NCBI RefSeq assembly: GCF_010974825.1
Contig: NZ_JAAILA010000013.1
Span: 62,001-126,000, forward strand
Direction: 5' to 3'
DNA: 64,000 nt
Source of the DNA: Aeromonas rivipollensis
GTDB taxonomy: Bacteria; Pseudomonadota; Gammaproteobacteria; Enterobacterales; Aeromonadaceae
The notes under the pieces are model-generated. The model searched no databases, was not told the DNA's origin, and was given only the letters and a program-made list of their open reading frames with translations. Shown piece by piece: positions 17,199 through 25,644 of this stretch; within the stretch, counting starts at the first letter, position 1; each line of letters opens with the position of its first letter. The position numbers were made by a program, and so were the translations under genes.

Positions 17199-18746
17199 TT
17201 ACTTTTTGCCAATCCCATATTCACGCAGCTTGTTGGCGATGGCGGTGTGGGAGACCCCGAGCCGCTTGGCCAACTGGCGGGTAGAGGGGAAGGCCGGGTA
17301 GAGCCGCTCCAGCAGCCGGCTCTCGAAGCGCTTCACCGCCTCGTCGAGCCCCCCCTCGAACCACTCGTCGATAAGGGGCATGGCGTCGGCCGCCACCGGC
17401 AGGTCCACGTGCTCGGGGCCTATTTCGTCCCCTTCCAGCAACGTCATGGCCCGGTAGAGGCAGTTGCGCAGCTGGCGCACGTTGCCGGGCCAGCGGTAGG
17501 CGGTCAGGTACTCGGCCATGTTGCGGGTAAAGCGCGGGCGTGGGCGCTGCAACTCGCTCGCGAAGCGGGAGACGAACTGCTGTGCCAGGGCCATGATGTC
17601 CGCCTTGCGCTCGCGCAGGGGGGGCAGCGCCAGACTCAACACGTTGAGGCGGTAGTAGAGATCTTCCCGGAACTTGCCTTCGTGCACCAGATCCAGCAAC
17701 TGCTTCTGGGTGGTACAGATAAAGCGCACGTTGACCCTCACCTCCTGCTCGTCCCCGACCCGGCGGAAGACGCCGTCTTGCAGCACCCGCAGGAACTTGG
17801 TCTGCAGATGGGGGGACATGTCGCCTATCTCGTCCAGCATCAGGGTGCCGCCGCTCGCCAGCTCCAGCACGCCGCGCTTGCCTTCGGTGTTGTTGCCAAA
17901 GGCGCCGGGGGCGTAGCCAAACAGCTCGCTCTCGGCCACGTTGTCCGGCATGGCGGCGCAGTTGAGCGCCATGAAGGGATGGCTGGATCTCAGGCTGGCG
18001 CCGTGGCAGGCGCGGGCCAGCAACTCCTTGCCGGTGCCGGTCTCCCCCACGATGAGCAAGGGGGCATCCTGCATCGCGAGCTTGGCGGCCTGGGCCAGCA
18101 CCTCCTTCATCTTCTGGCTCTCGGCCTGCAGGTGCTCGAAGCCCCCGACTTCCACCGCGTGCAGCGCGCTGAAGTGCATACCGACCCGGCGGGCGGATTT
18201 GAGCACCACAACGGCGCCGGCCAGGGCCTGTTTGCCCTTCTCCTCGGCCACGAACAGCGGCATCAGATCGCCGAGGTACTCCTCGCCGCCGAGGCTGAGT
18301 TTGCAGGTCTGGGGCTTGATCTCGCTCGCCTCCAGCCAGCGGGCGAAGGAGAAGCCCTTGACCAGGGAGCCGAGCGCCACCCCGCGCACCTCTTCCGGCG
18401 GCAGCGCCAGCGTGGTGAGGGCGGCCTGGTTGGCCTGGGTCACCCGCCCCTTGCTGTCGAGGGAGAAGACCAGATCCGGCAGCGCCTTGAGCAGGGCCTC
18501 TATCTCGTGATGCTCCCGCTCGGAGGGCATATAGGGGATGGTCTTGACGTCATAGACGCCGGGAATGCGGCGGATCTCCGGCATCAGGTGCTGGAAATCG
18601 CGAAACTCCAGCTCGGGGAAATTGAGATAGATGATGCCTGAGGTATCGATTTCGATGCCGCGCAGATCGATGTTGTGCTCCACCAGTCGGTCGAGCAGTT
18701 CCCGGGTCAGGCCCAGACGGTCTTCACAGCTGACTTCAAGACGCAT
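17199..18746 (-). CDS. tyrR: Transcriptional regulator TyrR
   Basis: A 515-residue regulator of aromatic amino-acid metabolism. An N-terminal ACT domain (MRLEVSCEDRLGLTRELLD) is followed by a PAS domain (about 80-190), an AAA+ domain with Walker A GETGTGKELLARACH, and a C-terminal Fis-type helix-turn-helix (RQLAKRLGVSHTAIANKL). The sigma-54-contact GAFTGA loop is replaced by GAFGNN, as in TyrR of enterics that act at sigma-70 promoters. Start ATG 18746 is chosen by homology; a GTG three codons upstream has a closer Shine-Dalgarno. The adjacent phhAB genes are likely targets. Confidence 0.95.
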   Translation of the reverse strand: MRLEVSCEDRLGLTRELLDRLVEHNIDLRGIEIDTSGIIYLNFPELEFRDFQHLMPEIRRIPGVYDVKTIPYMPSEREHHEIEALLKALPDLVFSLDSKGRVTQANQAALTTLALPPEEVRGVALGSLVKGFSFARWLEASEIKPQTCKLSLGGEEYLGDLMPLFVAEEKGKQALAGAVVVLKSARRVGMHFSALHAVEVGGFEHLQAESQKMKEVLAQAAKLAMQDAPLLIVGETGTGKELLARACHGASLRSSHPFMALNCAAMPDNVAESELFGYAPGAFGNNTEGKRGVLELASGGTLMLDEIGDMSPHLQTKFLRVLQDGVFRRVGDEQEVRVNVRFICTTQKQLLDLVHEGKFREDLYYRLNVLSLALPPLRERKADIMALAQQFVSRFASELQRPRPRFTRNMAEYLTAYRWPGNVRQLRNCLYRAMTLLEGDEIGPEHVDLPVAADAMPLIDEWFEGGLDEAVKRFESRLLERLYPAFPSTRQLAKRLGVSHTAIANKLREYGIGKK

Positions 18747-18886
18747 TCGGCACACACTTCCTAGCTAACATTCTGAATAGCCGGATGATACAGACTCGAT
18801 CCCGCCAGTGCGAGCGCTCCCCCATAAAAATGCGGGCCCGCCACGTTTTCACCGGGCAGGCCCTGTTTCTCCGCGTCAAGCCGCTG

Positions 18887-19225
18887 TTACTTCATCAACT
18901 CGTCGGTGCGCGCCGCCATGATGAAGTCGTTGCGATGCAATCCACCTATCTTGTGGGTCCACCAGCTCACTGTCACCCTGCCCCACTCGAGCAAGATCGC
19001 CGGATGGTGGAACTCGGCCTCCGCCAGCTCGCCCAACCGGTTGGTGAAGGCCAGCGCCTCCTTGAAGTTGCGAAAGGCAAATTCACGCCTCAGTTGCAGC
19101 TCGCCGTTCACCACCAGGGGCTGCCAGTCGGGGATGGCGTGCATCAGCTCGCTCAGCTCCTGCTCGGTCACCCTGGGGGCATCGGCGCGGCACGCTTCGC
19201 ACCGCTGGTTTGCCAGTTCAGACAT
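18887..19225 (-). CDS. phhB: Pterin-4a-carbinolamine dehydratase
   Basis: A 112-residue PCD that dehydrates the carbinolamine formed by phenylalanine hydroxylase and so recycles tetrahydropterin. The family motif [14 protein letters not shown], with the catalytic His pair, is at about 61-74, and VSWWTH follows. Length is normal. It lies 40 bases after phhA in the same operon. Confidence 0.95.
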   Translation of the reverse strand: MSELANQRCEACRADAPRVTEQELSELMHAIPDWQPLVVNGELQLRREFAFRNFKEALAFTNRLGELAEAEFHHPAILLEWGRVTVSWWTHKIGGLHRNDFIMAARTDELMK

Positions 19226-19265
19226 TCGGGACTCCTTTCATCAATGGAATGGGTTGGAAACGGAT

Positions 19266-20060
19266 TCAGCTCGCCTGCCGGCCAGAGGCCGGGGCAAAGC
19301 GGGGCGGACGCAGACCGAGGCGACGGGCCTCGGCCACCGCCGCCATGATCTGCTGCGGCCCCAGGCGGTAGAGGCAATCCAGGCTTGGCAGCACGAAATA
19401 GACGGGTTGCATGATGTCGATGCGATAAGGGGTGCGCAGCACCTCCAGCAGATCGAAGGGTTGCAGCACCGGCTTGCCGGAAAGGGCATAGGCGGTCTCG
19501 CCGATGGAGGAGAGGATGCCGCCACCGTAGATGCGCAGCCCCTCCCCCTCCTGCAGGAGACCAAACTCCACGGTGAACCAGTAGAGCCGCGCCAGATAGA
19601 CCCGCTCCTCCTTGCTGGCGTTCAGCCCGAGCTGGCCATAGAGGTGGGTGAAGTGGGCGAAGGCGGGATTGGTCAGCATGGCGCAGTGGCCGAAGATCTC
19701 ATGGAAGATGTCGGGCTCTTGCAGATAGTCGAGCTCGTCCCGGCGGCGGATGAAGGTAGCCACCGGAAACTGGCGATCCGCCAGCAGGGCAAAGAAGCGA
19801 TCGAAGGAGATGAGGGCAGGCACGGCGGCCACCGACCAGCCGGTGGTGGGGGTCAGGGCGGCGTTGATCTCCCCCAGTTGCGGGATACGATCCCGGGGCA
19901 GTGCCAGCCTCTCCAGCCCCGCCAGGTATGCATCGCAGGCCTTGCCATCGAGCGCCTCGAGCTGGCGCGCGATCAGGATCTGCCAGGTCCCCTGCTCTTC
20001 CTCCGAGTAGTGGATGCAACCCTGATCGTCCGGTTGGTGTGCTGTGTAGCTACTTGCCAT
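19266..20060 (-). CDS. phhA: Phenylalanine 4-hydroxylase
   Basis: A 264-residue monomeric bacterial PheOH that converts phenylalanine to tyrosine with Fe(II), tetrahydropterin and O2. Iron ligands are visible as the two His in HEIFGHCAML (about 134-143) and the Glu in FTVEFGLL (about 180). The regulatory ACT domain of animal enzymes is absent, as usual in bacteria. Start ATG 20060 (AGGG upstream) is preferred to 20072. First gene of phhAB, with TyrR's gene downstream and a TyrR box upstream. Confidence 0.95.
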   Translation of the reverse strand: MASSYTAHQPDDQGCIHYSEEEQGTWQILIARQLEALDGKACDAYLAGLERLALPRDRIPQLGEINAALTPTTGWSVAAVPALISFDRFFALLADRQFPVATFIRRRDELDYLQEPDIFHEIFGHCAMLTNPAFAHFTHLYGQLGLNASKEERVYLARLYWFTVEFGLLQEGEGLRIYGGGILSSIGETAYALSGKPVLQPFDLLEVLRTPYRIDIMQPVYFVLPSLDCLYRLGPQQIMAAVAEARRLGLRPPRFAPASGRQAS

Positions 20061-20133
20061 GATCCCTGCCATCTTCGGCCCCTAAAGGCCCCTTGTCGTT
20101 GCTCTTCAGGATCACTGTAACGGCTTGCCCATC

Positions 20134-20162
20134 AAAAAAGCAGCCGACCCCGAGGTCGGCTG
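20134..20162 (-). terminator. Terminator of ycjXF, upstream of phhA
   Basis: On the minus strand, stem CAGCCGACC/GGTCGGCTG with loop TCGG ends in CTTTTTT. It lies between the ycjF stop and phhA, and downstream of the TyrR box at 20174-20191. Confidence 0.85.
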
Positions 20163-20173
20163 ACTGCCACAGA

Positions 20174-20191
20174 TGTAAATAATTTGTAACA
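20174..20191. promoter_or_regulatory. TyrR box upstream of phhA
   Basis: TGTAAATAATTTGTAACA matches TGTAAA-N6-TTTACA at 10 of 12 positions, with the correct spacing. It lies 114 bases before phhA. Because the ycjF terminator lies between box and gene, the phhA promoter should be at about 20085-20130, which puts the box at an activator-like upstream position. Confidence 0.7.
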
Positions 20192-20282
20192 TCTCGATAT
20201 ACTTTCCCGGGGCGCTGCCGTGGTTGAGGCACGCCGCCCGGGGGATGGCTCAGGCAGGGAGATCACAGCCCTTGAATGGCCC

Positions 20283-21314
20283 CTATGACTTGCGAAGATA
20301 GCCCGCCAGCTGGCCGACAAGCCGCTTGCGCAGCTCACCTAGCCTGGGTTTCTCGTCCGCACACCAGGGCAGCGGGCGGCACGCCTCTATGGTGCGCAGC
20401 CCCAGGCGGGCGGTGAGCAGACCAGCCCCCACCCCTTGCGCGGCGCGGGCGGAGAGCTTGGCGGTGAGCTCGGCCCCCAGCAGATCCATGCCCACCTCTG
20501 TCACCAGCTCGGTGGCGCCGGCATAGAGCATGTTGCGAAACACCTGGCGGATGAGGCGAATGCGGCTCCAGTAGCCGAGCTCGATGGCGTAGACATCGGC
20601 GATGTCCTCGATCATCCGCAGGTTGCGCCACAGCATCAGCATCATGTCGACGGTGGCGAGCGGGCTCAGGGCCACCAGCACGGCTGCCTCCCCCGACCAT
20701 TTGGCGACCCGGGCCTGGGCGAGCTTGTCCCGCTCGCCCAGCACCAGCTGGCTGTAGAGGGTCAGCACCTCCCGATCGCTGTGGCTCTCGTCGAGCTGGC
20801 CGAGCCAGGTCTGATACCCCTCCCGCCCCTTGTCGCCACTCTTTTCGGCCAGGGCCTCGCAGAATGCCTGCCCCTGCCCCACCCCCTGATGGGCCAGCAG
20901 ATCTTCGGCCCGTGAGCGCACATCCTGGCGCCGCTTGAGGGTGCGCAGCCGCAGCCACTCGCGCCCGACCACGCCGGCCGTGCCCACCGCCACCAGGCCA
21001 GAAGCCAGCAGCCAGGCACCGCCCCAGAGCGGGGTGGTGAGAAACTGGTCGTAGAGGAAGGCGCCAAACTGGCCCAGGGAGAGCAGGCCGACCGCCCCCA
21101 GCCCCCAACCCAAGAGGCGATGGCGGCGACGGGGCCGCACCGTCAGGGCTTGGGCCACCTCGGTGAACTCATCGAGCTCCTCGAGTCGCTCGAAGCTCTC
21201 TTCTTCCAGCCGCTGGGCCGGGGCCGGAGGCGGCGCCTCGCTCGCCACCGACAGGGTCGGCTCCAGGATCACCTTGCCTTGCAGCGGCATCGTCTGTGTT
21301 GTCTGATCGTTCAT
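20283..21314 (-). CDS. ycjF: YcjF-family inner-membrane protein
   Basis: A 343-residue protein with two predicted spans (about 69-120: LLGWGLGAVGLLSL and GGAWLLASGLVAVG) and a C-terminal DUF697-like hydrophobic/helical region (VLVALSPLATVDMMLMLWRNL). It matches E. coli YcjF in length and gene order. It follows ycjX by 30 bases. In E. coli ycjXF is part of the Psp regulon; molecular function is not established. Confidence 0.92.
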   Translation of the reverse strand: MNDQTTQTMPLQGKVILEPTLSVASEAPPPAPAQRLEEESFERLEELDEFTEVAQALTVRPRRRHRLLGWGLGAVGLLSLGQFGAFLYDQFLTTPLWGGAWLLASGLVAVGTAGVVGREWLRLRTLKRRQDVRSRAEDLLAHQGVGQGQAFCEALAEKSGDKGREGYQTWLGQLDESHSDREVLTLYSQLVLGERDKLAQARVAKWSGEAAVLVALSPLATVDMMLMLWRNLRMIEDIADVYAIELGYWSRIRLIRQVFRNMLYAGATELVTEVGMDLLGAELTAKLSARAAQGVGAGLLTARLGLRTIEACRPLPWCADEKPRLGELRKRLVGQLAGYLRKS

Positions 21315-21344
21315 CTTGTTCTCTGCTCCTTGGTGCGGCGCCGG

Positions 21345-22751
21345 TTATTCGAGGTGATCCCCGAGCAAGAACTCCAGTGCCGCGTCCAGCCGGATATGGG
21401 GCAGCGCCTGATGGGCGCTCATGGGCATGGGGCGAAATGCCTGAAAATCAAAACCTTGGCTTTGCCACCACTGGGCAGGCGGGATCTGGGGCGGTACCTC
21501 CCCCGGGAAGAGCAAGAGCGGCTCCCCTGCCAGGCTGGTGCCACGGATGGCCGGGAACTCGCGGCCATTGGCCTGCCCCTTGCCCACCTCTGTGGCCTTG
21601 ATGGCGGCCAGCGCCAGGCATTCGGTCTCTATTCCCTCGAAGCGGGCCTGGCCCCGGCCGCTGCTCACCAGATGCTGGAGCAGGGAGACCAGAGGCCCAT
21701 GCTGCTCCGGGGTGACGTGATCGGCCTTGCTCGCCACGAACAACAGCTTGTCGATGCGCGGGGAGAACAGGCGGCGCCACCAGTTGCTCTTGCCATAGGC
21801 GAAGCTCTCCATGATGCGGGCTATGGCCTGCTGCATGTCGCCAAAGCTGGCGGCCCCGGCGTTGAGGGGCGCCAGGCAGTCCACCAGCACTATCTGGCGA
21901 TCGAAGCCGGCAAAGTGCTGCTCGTAGAAGCCCTGCACCAGGTGCTGCTTGTACTGCTCGAAGCGCTGCTTGAAGGTGGCGTAGAGGCTGCCATCGGCGG
22001 GCTCGGAGGCGGGTTTGTCCCAGACCCAGGGCACGAATTGCAGCAGCGGCGCCCCGGCATACTCCCCCGGCAGCACGAAACGGCCCGGCTGGATAAGGTG
22101 CAGCCCCAGCTCGCGCTTGCAGGCGTGCAGATAGTCGGTGTAACGCGCTGCCAGCTCGCTCGCCGGCCGCTCTTCGAAGGCTTGCTCGGCCTGCCAGCCG
22201 GGGGTCAGCCAGTCGGCGGCCAGGGCCTGCAGCTCGGGGCGACGCAACTGGTTTGCCACCTGCTCGCTCCACTGTTCGTAGTCGAGATCCAGCAGCGGCA
22301 AGTCCAGCAGCCACTCGCCGGGGTAGTCCACCAGATCCACATAGAGGGTGGAGATCTCCCCCAGGTGCCGGCGCAAGGGGTGGCGGGTGCGGTAGCGAAT
22401 TTCCAGGCGCACCTCGGCCACCCCACGTGTCGGCTCAGGCCAGGCGGGGGGCTCGCCGAACAGGGTGTCTAGGCCCCGCTCGTAGGGGAAGGTGGGAATG
22501 TGGGCGTTTTGCTGGGGAACCCGGCGGGCGCCGAGGATCCGCCCCTGGCGCTGGGCATCCCACAGGGGCAGACGGCCGTCGATGGCGGCGTGCTCCAGCT
22601 GATTGACCAACGCCGTGATGAAGGCGGTCTTGCCGCTGCGGGACAGGCCGGTGACCGCCAGCCGGATGTGGCGATCCCGAGCCCGGTTCACCACCTCAAA
22701 GGCCTTGTGCTGCAGCACAGACCATGACTGTTCGAGTTTGTTGCGTATCAA
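21345..22751 (-). CDS. ycjX: YcjX-like P-loop NTPase
   Basis: A 468-residue protein (E. coli YcjX 465). Walker A is GLSRSGKTAF (about 35-44), and VDLVDYPGEWLLDL is the switch/Walker B-like region. The start appears to be TTG at 22751 (MIRNKLEQSW), with AGGAG rather far upstream. It belongs to a stress-induced GTPase-like family linked with Psp. It lies directly downstream of pspC, where E. coli has pspD and pspE; those are absent here. Confidence 0.92.
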   Translation of the reverse strand: MIRNKLEQSWSVLQHKAFEVVNRARDRHIRLAVTGLSRSGKTAFITALVNQLEHAAIDGRLPLWDAQRQGRILGARRVPQQNAHIPTFPYERGLDTLFGEPPAWPEPTRGVAEVRLEIRYRTRHPLRRHLGEISTLYVDLVDYPGEWLLDLPLLDLDYEQWSEQVANQLRRPELQALAADWLTPGWQAEQAFEERPASELAARYTDYLHACKRELGLHLIQPGRFVLPGEYAGAPLLQFVPWVWDKPASEPADGSLYATFKQRFEQYKQHLVQGFYEQHFAGFDRQIVLVDCLAPLNAGAASFGDMQQAIARIMESFAYGKSNWWRRLFSPRIDKLLFVASKADHVTPEQHGPLVSLLQHLVSSGRGQARFEGIETECLALAAIKATEVGKGQANGREFPAIRGTSLAGEPLLLFPGEVPPQIPPAQWWQSQGFDFQAFRPMPMSAHQALPHIRLDAALEFLLGDHLE

Positions 22752-22827
22752 GGCGGGTCTTTTTCTCCTGTCACAACCGAACCATGGGGATAAGGGCCGG
22801 GGCCAGGGCCCCGCGCCCTTGCGGTAC

Positions 22828-23229
22828 TCAGAGCTTGCTGAACTCGCGCTGCAGGGTGAACTCCTTGGAGGTCACCAGCTTCTCGATGCGCTGCAGTCTG
22901 GGCTCGAGCGTGTCGAGCTCCTGGGCGATGCGGCCGAGCGCCTGATGGGGGGTGACCCCCGCCTGCCAGCTGCGCGCCTTCATGCGCACCTCGGCAAAAT
23001 CCGCCTCCTGCTCCCCGTAGAGGGTGACCGGCTTCTTGTCGAGCAGGAACCAGGCGGCAATGTAGGCGGTGAAGGTGATGAAACCGGCGAAGATGAGGCC
23101 TGTGATAGCCAGCAACCGCACTATCCAGGTCTCCACCCCGAAGTAGTCGGCAAGGCCGGCGCAGACGCCGGCTATCTTGCCCTTCTGGGGATCCCGGTAG
23201 AGATTGCGAGAGTTATTCGAGGCGCTCAT
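22828..23229 (-). CDS. pspC: Phage shock protein C
   Basis: A 133-residue inner-membrane protein. The PspC domain (NLYRDPQKGKIAGVCAGLA ... VRLLAITGLIFAGF) is followed by a C-terminal amphipathic region ending LQREFSKL. With PspB it relieves PspA inhibition of PspF when secretins or other insults damage the membrane. ATG 23229 is preceded by GGAGGAACAAGGT, a ribosome-binding site supplied by a duplicated copy of the pspB 3' end (see 23226-23350). Confidence 0.95.
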   Translation of the reverse strand: MSASNNSRNLYRDPQKGKIAGVCAGLADYFGVETWIVRLLAITGLIFAGFITFTAYIAAWFLLDKKPVTLYGEQEADFAEVRMKARSWQAGVTPHQALGRIAQELDTLEPRLQRIEKLVTSKEFTLQREFSKL

Positions 23230-23327
23230 ACCTTGTTCCTCCAACCGGGGACTTCCGCATCCGCAATGAAACCCTGTGTACCGACCGACGCAGACTTCAC
23301 GCCATGGCAGCCATAGATGGCATTCAT
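23226..23327 (-). CDS. Small coupled ORF between pspB and pspC, ending in a copy of the PspB C-terminus
   Basis: A 33-codon ORF. Its ATG (23327) overlaps the pspB stop and its stop overlaps the pspC start, both as ATGA. The last 19 residues, VGTQGFIADAEVPGWRNKV, match the PspB C-terminus VGALESILDAEVPGWRNKV at 14 positions. The first half has no recognisable partner beyond a weak resemblance to the start of pspC. Whether the peptide accumulates is unknown; the arrangement would keep ribosomes flowing from pspB to pspC. Confidence 0.4.
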   Translation of the reverse strand: MNAIYGCHGVKSASVGTQGFIADAEVPGWRNKV

Positions 23328-23350
23328 ACCTTGTTCCTCCAACCGGGGAC
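23226..23350 (-). repeat. Direct repeat of the pspB 3' end / pspC ribosome-binding site
   Basis: A 27-base perfect repeat at 23226-23252 and 23324-23350 (offset 98). Weaker similarity extends about 20 bases further. The unit contains the pspB stop, the GGAGGAACAAGG ribosome-binding site and an ATGA start. Confidence 0.95.
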
Positions 23351-23560
23351 CTCGGCATCCAGAATGGATTCCAGTGCCCCGACTCTCTCCTGCATCTTCT
23401 CGGCACGGACCAGCAGGCCCTGCAACTGCTCCCGCTCATTGTCGGCGAGACCCGCACCAATCCGGCCCTTGGCGCGATAGTGCAGCACCAGCCAGATGGG
23501 GGCCACTATGACCATGAAGACGATGAGTGGTGTCGCCAATATCCCAAGAATGTCTTCCAT
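23324..23560 (-). CDS. pspB: Phage shock protein B
   Basis: A 78-residue inner-membrane protein with one N-terminal span (LATPLIVFMVIVAPIWLVLHY) and a cytoplasmic coiled coil with a leucine-zipper-like pattern (LQGLLVRAEKMQERVGALESIL). It acts with PspC as the membrane sensor of the Psp response. It starts three bases after the pspA stop, so it is in the same transcript. Confidence 0.96.
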   Translation of the reverse strand: MEDILGILATPLIVFMVIVAPIWLVLHYRAKGRIGAGLADNEREQLQGLLVRAEKMQERVGALESILDAEVPGWRNKV

Positions 23561-23563
23561 TCA

Positions 23564-24241
23564 TCACTCTCCTTTCGAGGCGGTGTCGCTCTGGCCGAGC
23601 TTCTGGCGCATGGCCTCGAGCTCGCGGCTGATCTGATCGTCCGCTTCCAGCTCGGCAAACTGCTGGGCGAGCGCCTTGTCGGACTGGCCGAGATCGGCGC
23701 GGGCCTCCATCTCGTCGATGCGGCGCTCCATGCGCTCGAACTTGCTGACCACGGCCTGGCTATCGCCACGGGCCACCTGGCTCTGCACGTTCAAACGGCT
23801 GCTGGCGGCCTCGCTGCGAATGGCCATCGCCTTCTGGCGGGCACGGGCGTCTTCGAGCTTGGCTTCCAGCTGGCGGATCTCGTCACCCAGCTTGTCGATG
23901 CCGCTGTCCACCGCCTGCTGCTCGCGATAGAGCGCCTCGGCAAGCTCGCTCTGCTTGTTCTTCTCGATGAGGGCGGCACGGGCCAGATCCTCGCGCCCCT
24001 TGGTCAGGGCCAGCTCGGCCTTGGCCTGCCATTCGTTCACCCGCTCCTGATGGCGGCTGACCTGACGGCCAATCTCTTTCTGGTTGGCGAGGAAGCGGGC
24101 CAGGTTGGAGCGCTCCTTCACCAGTTCATCTTCCATCTCTTGGATGATCAGGCGCACCATCTTCTGGGGATCCTCGGCCTTGTCGAGCAGGGACGTCAGA
24201 TTGGAATTGATGATGTCGGCCAGGCGGGAAAAAATACTCAT
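23564..24241 (-). CDS. pspA: Phage shock protein A
   Basis: A 225-residue PspA/IM30 protein (E. coli 222). It starts at MSIFSRLADIINSN; the in-frame extension to 24358 is untranslated leader. Nearly the whole protein is coiled coil, with an N-terminal amphipathic helix. It binds and inhibits PspF in the cytoplasm, and under membrane stress it oligomerises on the inner membrane and preserves proton-motive force. First gene of pspABC-ycjXF, under a sigma-54 promoter. Confidence 0.97.
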   Translation of the reverse strand: MSIFSRLADIINSNLTSLLDKAEDPQKMVRLIIQEMEDELVKERSNLARFLANQKEIGRQVSRHQERVNEWQAKAELALTKGREDLARAALIEKNKQSELAEALYREQQAVDSGIDKLGDEIRQLEAKLEDARARQKAMAIRSEAASSRLNVQSQVARGDSQAVVSKFERMERRIDEMEARADLGQSDKALAQQFAELEADDQISRELEAMRQKLGQSDTASKGE

Positions 24242-24288
24242 GGTTGTACTCCTGTGATGGGCATTGGGTTGTTTCTCCATTGACAATG

Positions 24289-24303
24289 GCAACTTGTGTG
24301 CCA
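24289..24303 (-). promoter_or_regulatory. Sigma-54 promoter of pspABC
   Basis: On the minus strand TGGCACACAAGTTGC has the -24 GG and -12 GC separated by exactly ten bases. It lies about 50 bases before pspA and is oriented towards it. PspF, the adjacent activator, fits. Confidence 0.92.
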
Positions 24304-24318
24304 ATCTGGAACAATAAT

Positions 24319-24331
24319 TAACTTGTTGATT
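24319..24331 (-). promoter_or_regulatory. IHF site in the pspF-pspA intergenic region
   Basis: AATCAACAAGTTA is a perfect match to WATCAAN4TTR. It is placed between the sigma-54 promoter and the pspF side, where DNA bending would bring bound PspF to the promoter, as at E. coli pspA. Confidence 0.75.
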
Positions 24332-24436
24332 TATATGGGCACTCTCCATGAGTTTCAAGATGCCCGGAACAAGAGATGATTAAAATAACCAACTTTTGGT
24401 AAGATTAACCAGATTTTTCAACGAACAGGGATCAGG

Positions 24437-25480
24437 ATGACCACGGCCACGGAAAGTCTGTTGGGTGAGTCCAACGCGTTTCTAGAGATCATCGAGCAGG
24501 CCTCGCGACTCGCCCCCCTGCGCAAACCCGTGCTGATCATCGGCGAGCGGGGGACCGGCAAGGAGCTCATCGCCCACCGCCTACATTATCTCTCGGATCG
24601 CTGGGATCAAAGCTTTGTCACCATCAACTGCGCCACCTTGAGCGAGAGCCTGCTGGAAACCGAGCTGTTCGGCCACGAGGCGGGATCCTTCACCGGCGCC
24701 GCCAAGCGTCATCAGGGTCGCTTCGAGCGGGCCGATGGCGGCACCCTGTTCCTCGACGAGCTGGCCACCACCAGCGCCCGGGTGCAGGAGAAGCTGCTGC
24801 GGGTCATAGAGTACGGTGAATTCGAGCGGGTGGGCGGCGCCAAGGCACTCAAGGTGGATGTGCGCCTGGTGTGCGCCACCAACGAGGATCTGCCGCAGCT
24901 GGCGGCCCGGGGGCAGTTTCGTCACGATCTGCTGGACCGGCTGGCCTTCGACGTCATCACCCTGCCCCCGCTGCGGGAGCGGCGAGAAGATATCCTGATG
25001 CTGGCGGAGCACTTCGCCCACGGCATGACCCGGGAGCTGGGGTATCCGCTGTTTGCCGGCTTCTCTCGCAAGGCGACCCAGTTGCTGCAAGATTACCCCT
25101 GGCCCGGCAACGTGCGGGAGCTCAAGAACGTGGTGGAGCGCAGCCTCTACCGTCAGGGCAATCCGCAGTTACCGCTCTCGGAGCTGGTGATCAACCCCTT
25201 CGACTCCCCCTGGCGCCCCCGTACCGGCAGCCCGTCCCCGGTTGCCACCGAGTCGACCTCGGCAAGCGGCCCCCAGGCCATGAGCCTGCCACTGGATCTC
25301 AAAGGGGCGGTCGCGGAATACGAGATTAATTTACTCAAGCAAGCGATGCAGCAATCCCAGTATAATCAGCGCAAAGCCGCCCAATTGCTGACCCTGAGCT
25401 ACCACCAGTTCAGGGGCATGCTGCGCAAATACCAGCTGCTCGAGGGGGATGACAACAATGGCAACATGGACAACGACTGA
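24437..25480 (+). CDS. pspF: Psp operon activator PspF
   Basis: A 347-residue sigma-54 enhancer-binding protein that lacks a regulatory N-terminal domain, as PspF does. It has an AAA+ domain with Walker A GERGTGKELIAHRLH and the sigma-54-contact loop GSFTGA, and a C-terminal Fis-like helix-turn-helix (NQRKAAQLLTLSYHQFRGML). The linker before the HTH (about 255-285) is Ser/Pro-rich and makes it longer than the E. coli protein (325). PspA keeps it inactive until stress. Divergent from pspA. Confidence 0.95.
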   Translation: MTTATESLLGESNAFLEIIEQASRLAPLRKPVLIIGERGTGKELIAHRLHYLSDRWDQSFVTINCATLSESLLETELFGHEAGSFTGAAKRHQGRFERADGGTLFLDELATTSARVQEKLLRVIEYGEFERVGGAKALKVDVRLVCATNEDLPQLAARGQFRHDLLDRLAFDVITLPPLRERREDILMLAEHFAHGMTRELGYPLFAGFSRKATQLLQDYPWPGNVRELKNVVERSLYRQGNPQLPLSELVINPFDSPWRPRTGSPSPVATESTSASGPQAMSLPLDLKGAVAEYEINLLKQAMQQSQYNQRKAAQLLTLSYHQFRGMLRKYQLLEGDDNNGNMDND

Positions 25481-25535
25481 CCCTCTGCCATCACCCCCAT
25501 CGAGACATGCCTGGTAAATACCCGCTGCTCGAGGG
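25427..25535 (+). repeat. Degenerate copy of the pspF 3' end in the pspF-sapA spacer
   Basis: Bases 25427-25446 (inside pspF) and 25516-25535 (after its stop) match at 19 of 20 positions, with weaker similarity on both sides. Translated, the spacer copy reads KYPLLEGIDEGN against KYQLLEGDDNNGN in PspF. Confidence 0.7.
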
Positions 25536-25644
25536 AATTGACGAGGGGAATGTTCGCACACCCCGATGGGACACCCTGCCCGGCAGGATCCCGCAACGCG
25601 CCCGCCCTCTGGCGGGCAACTCTGTCTGAAAACATGGTTCCAAC

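Noticed and set aside
16500-18641. A 713-codon antisense frame over yfiR and tyrR
   Set aside because: It crosses two well-supported genes and has no domain or ribosome-binding site of note.
17199-18746. TyrR as a sigma-54-dependent activator
   Set aside because: The GAFTGA loop is degenerate (GAFGNN), as in TyrR proteins that work at sigma-70 promoters.
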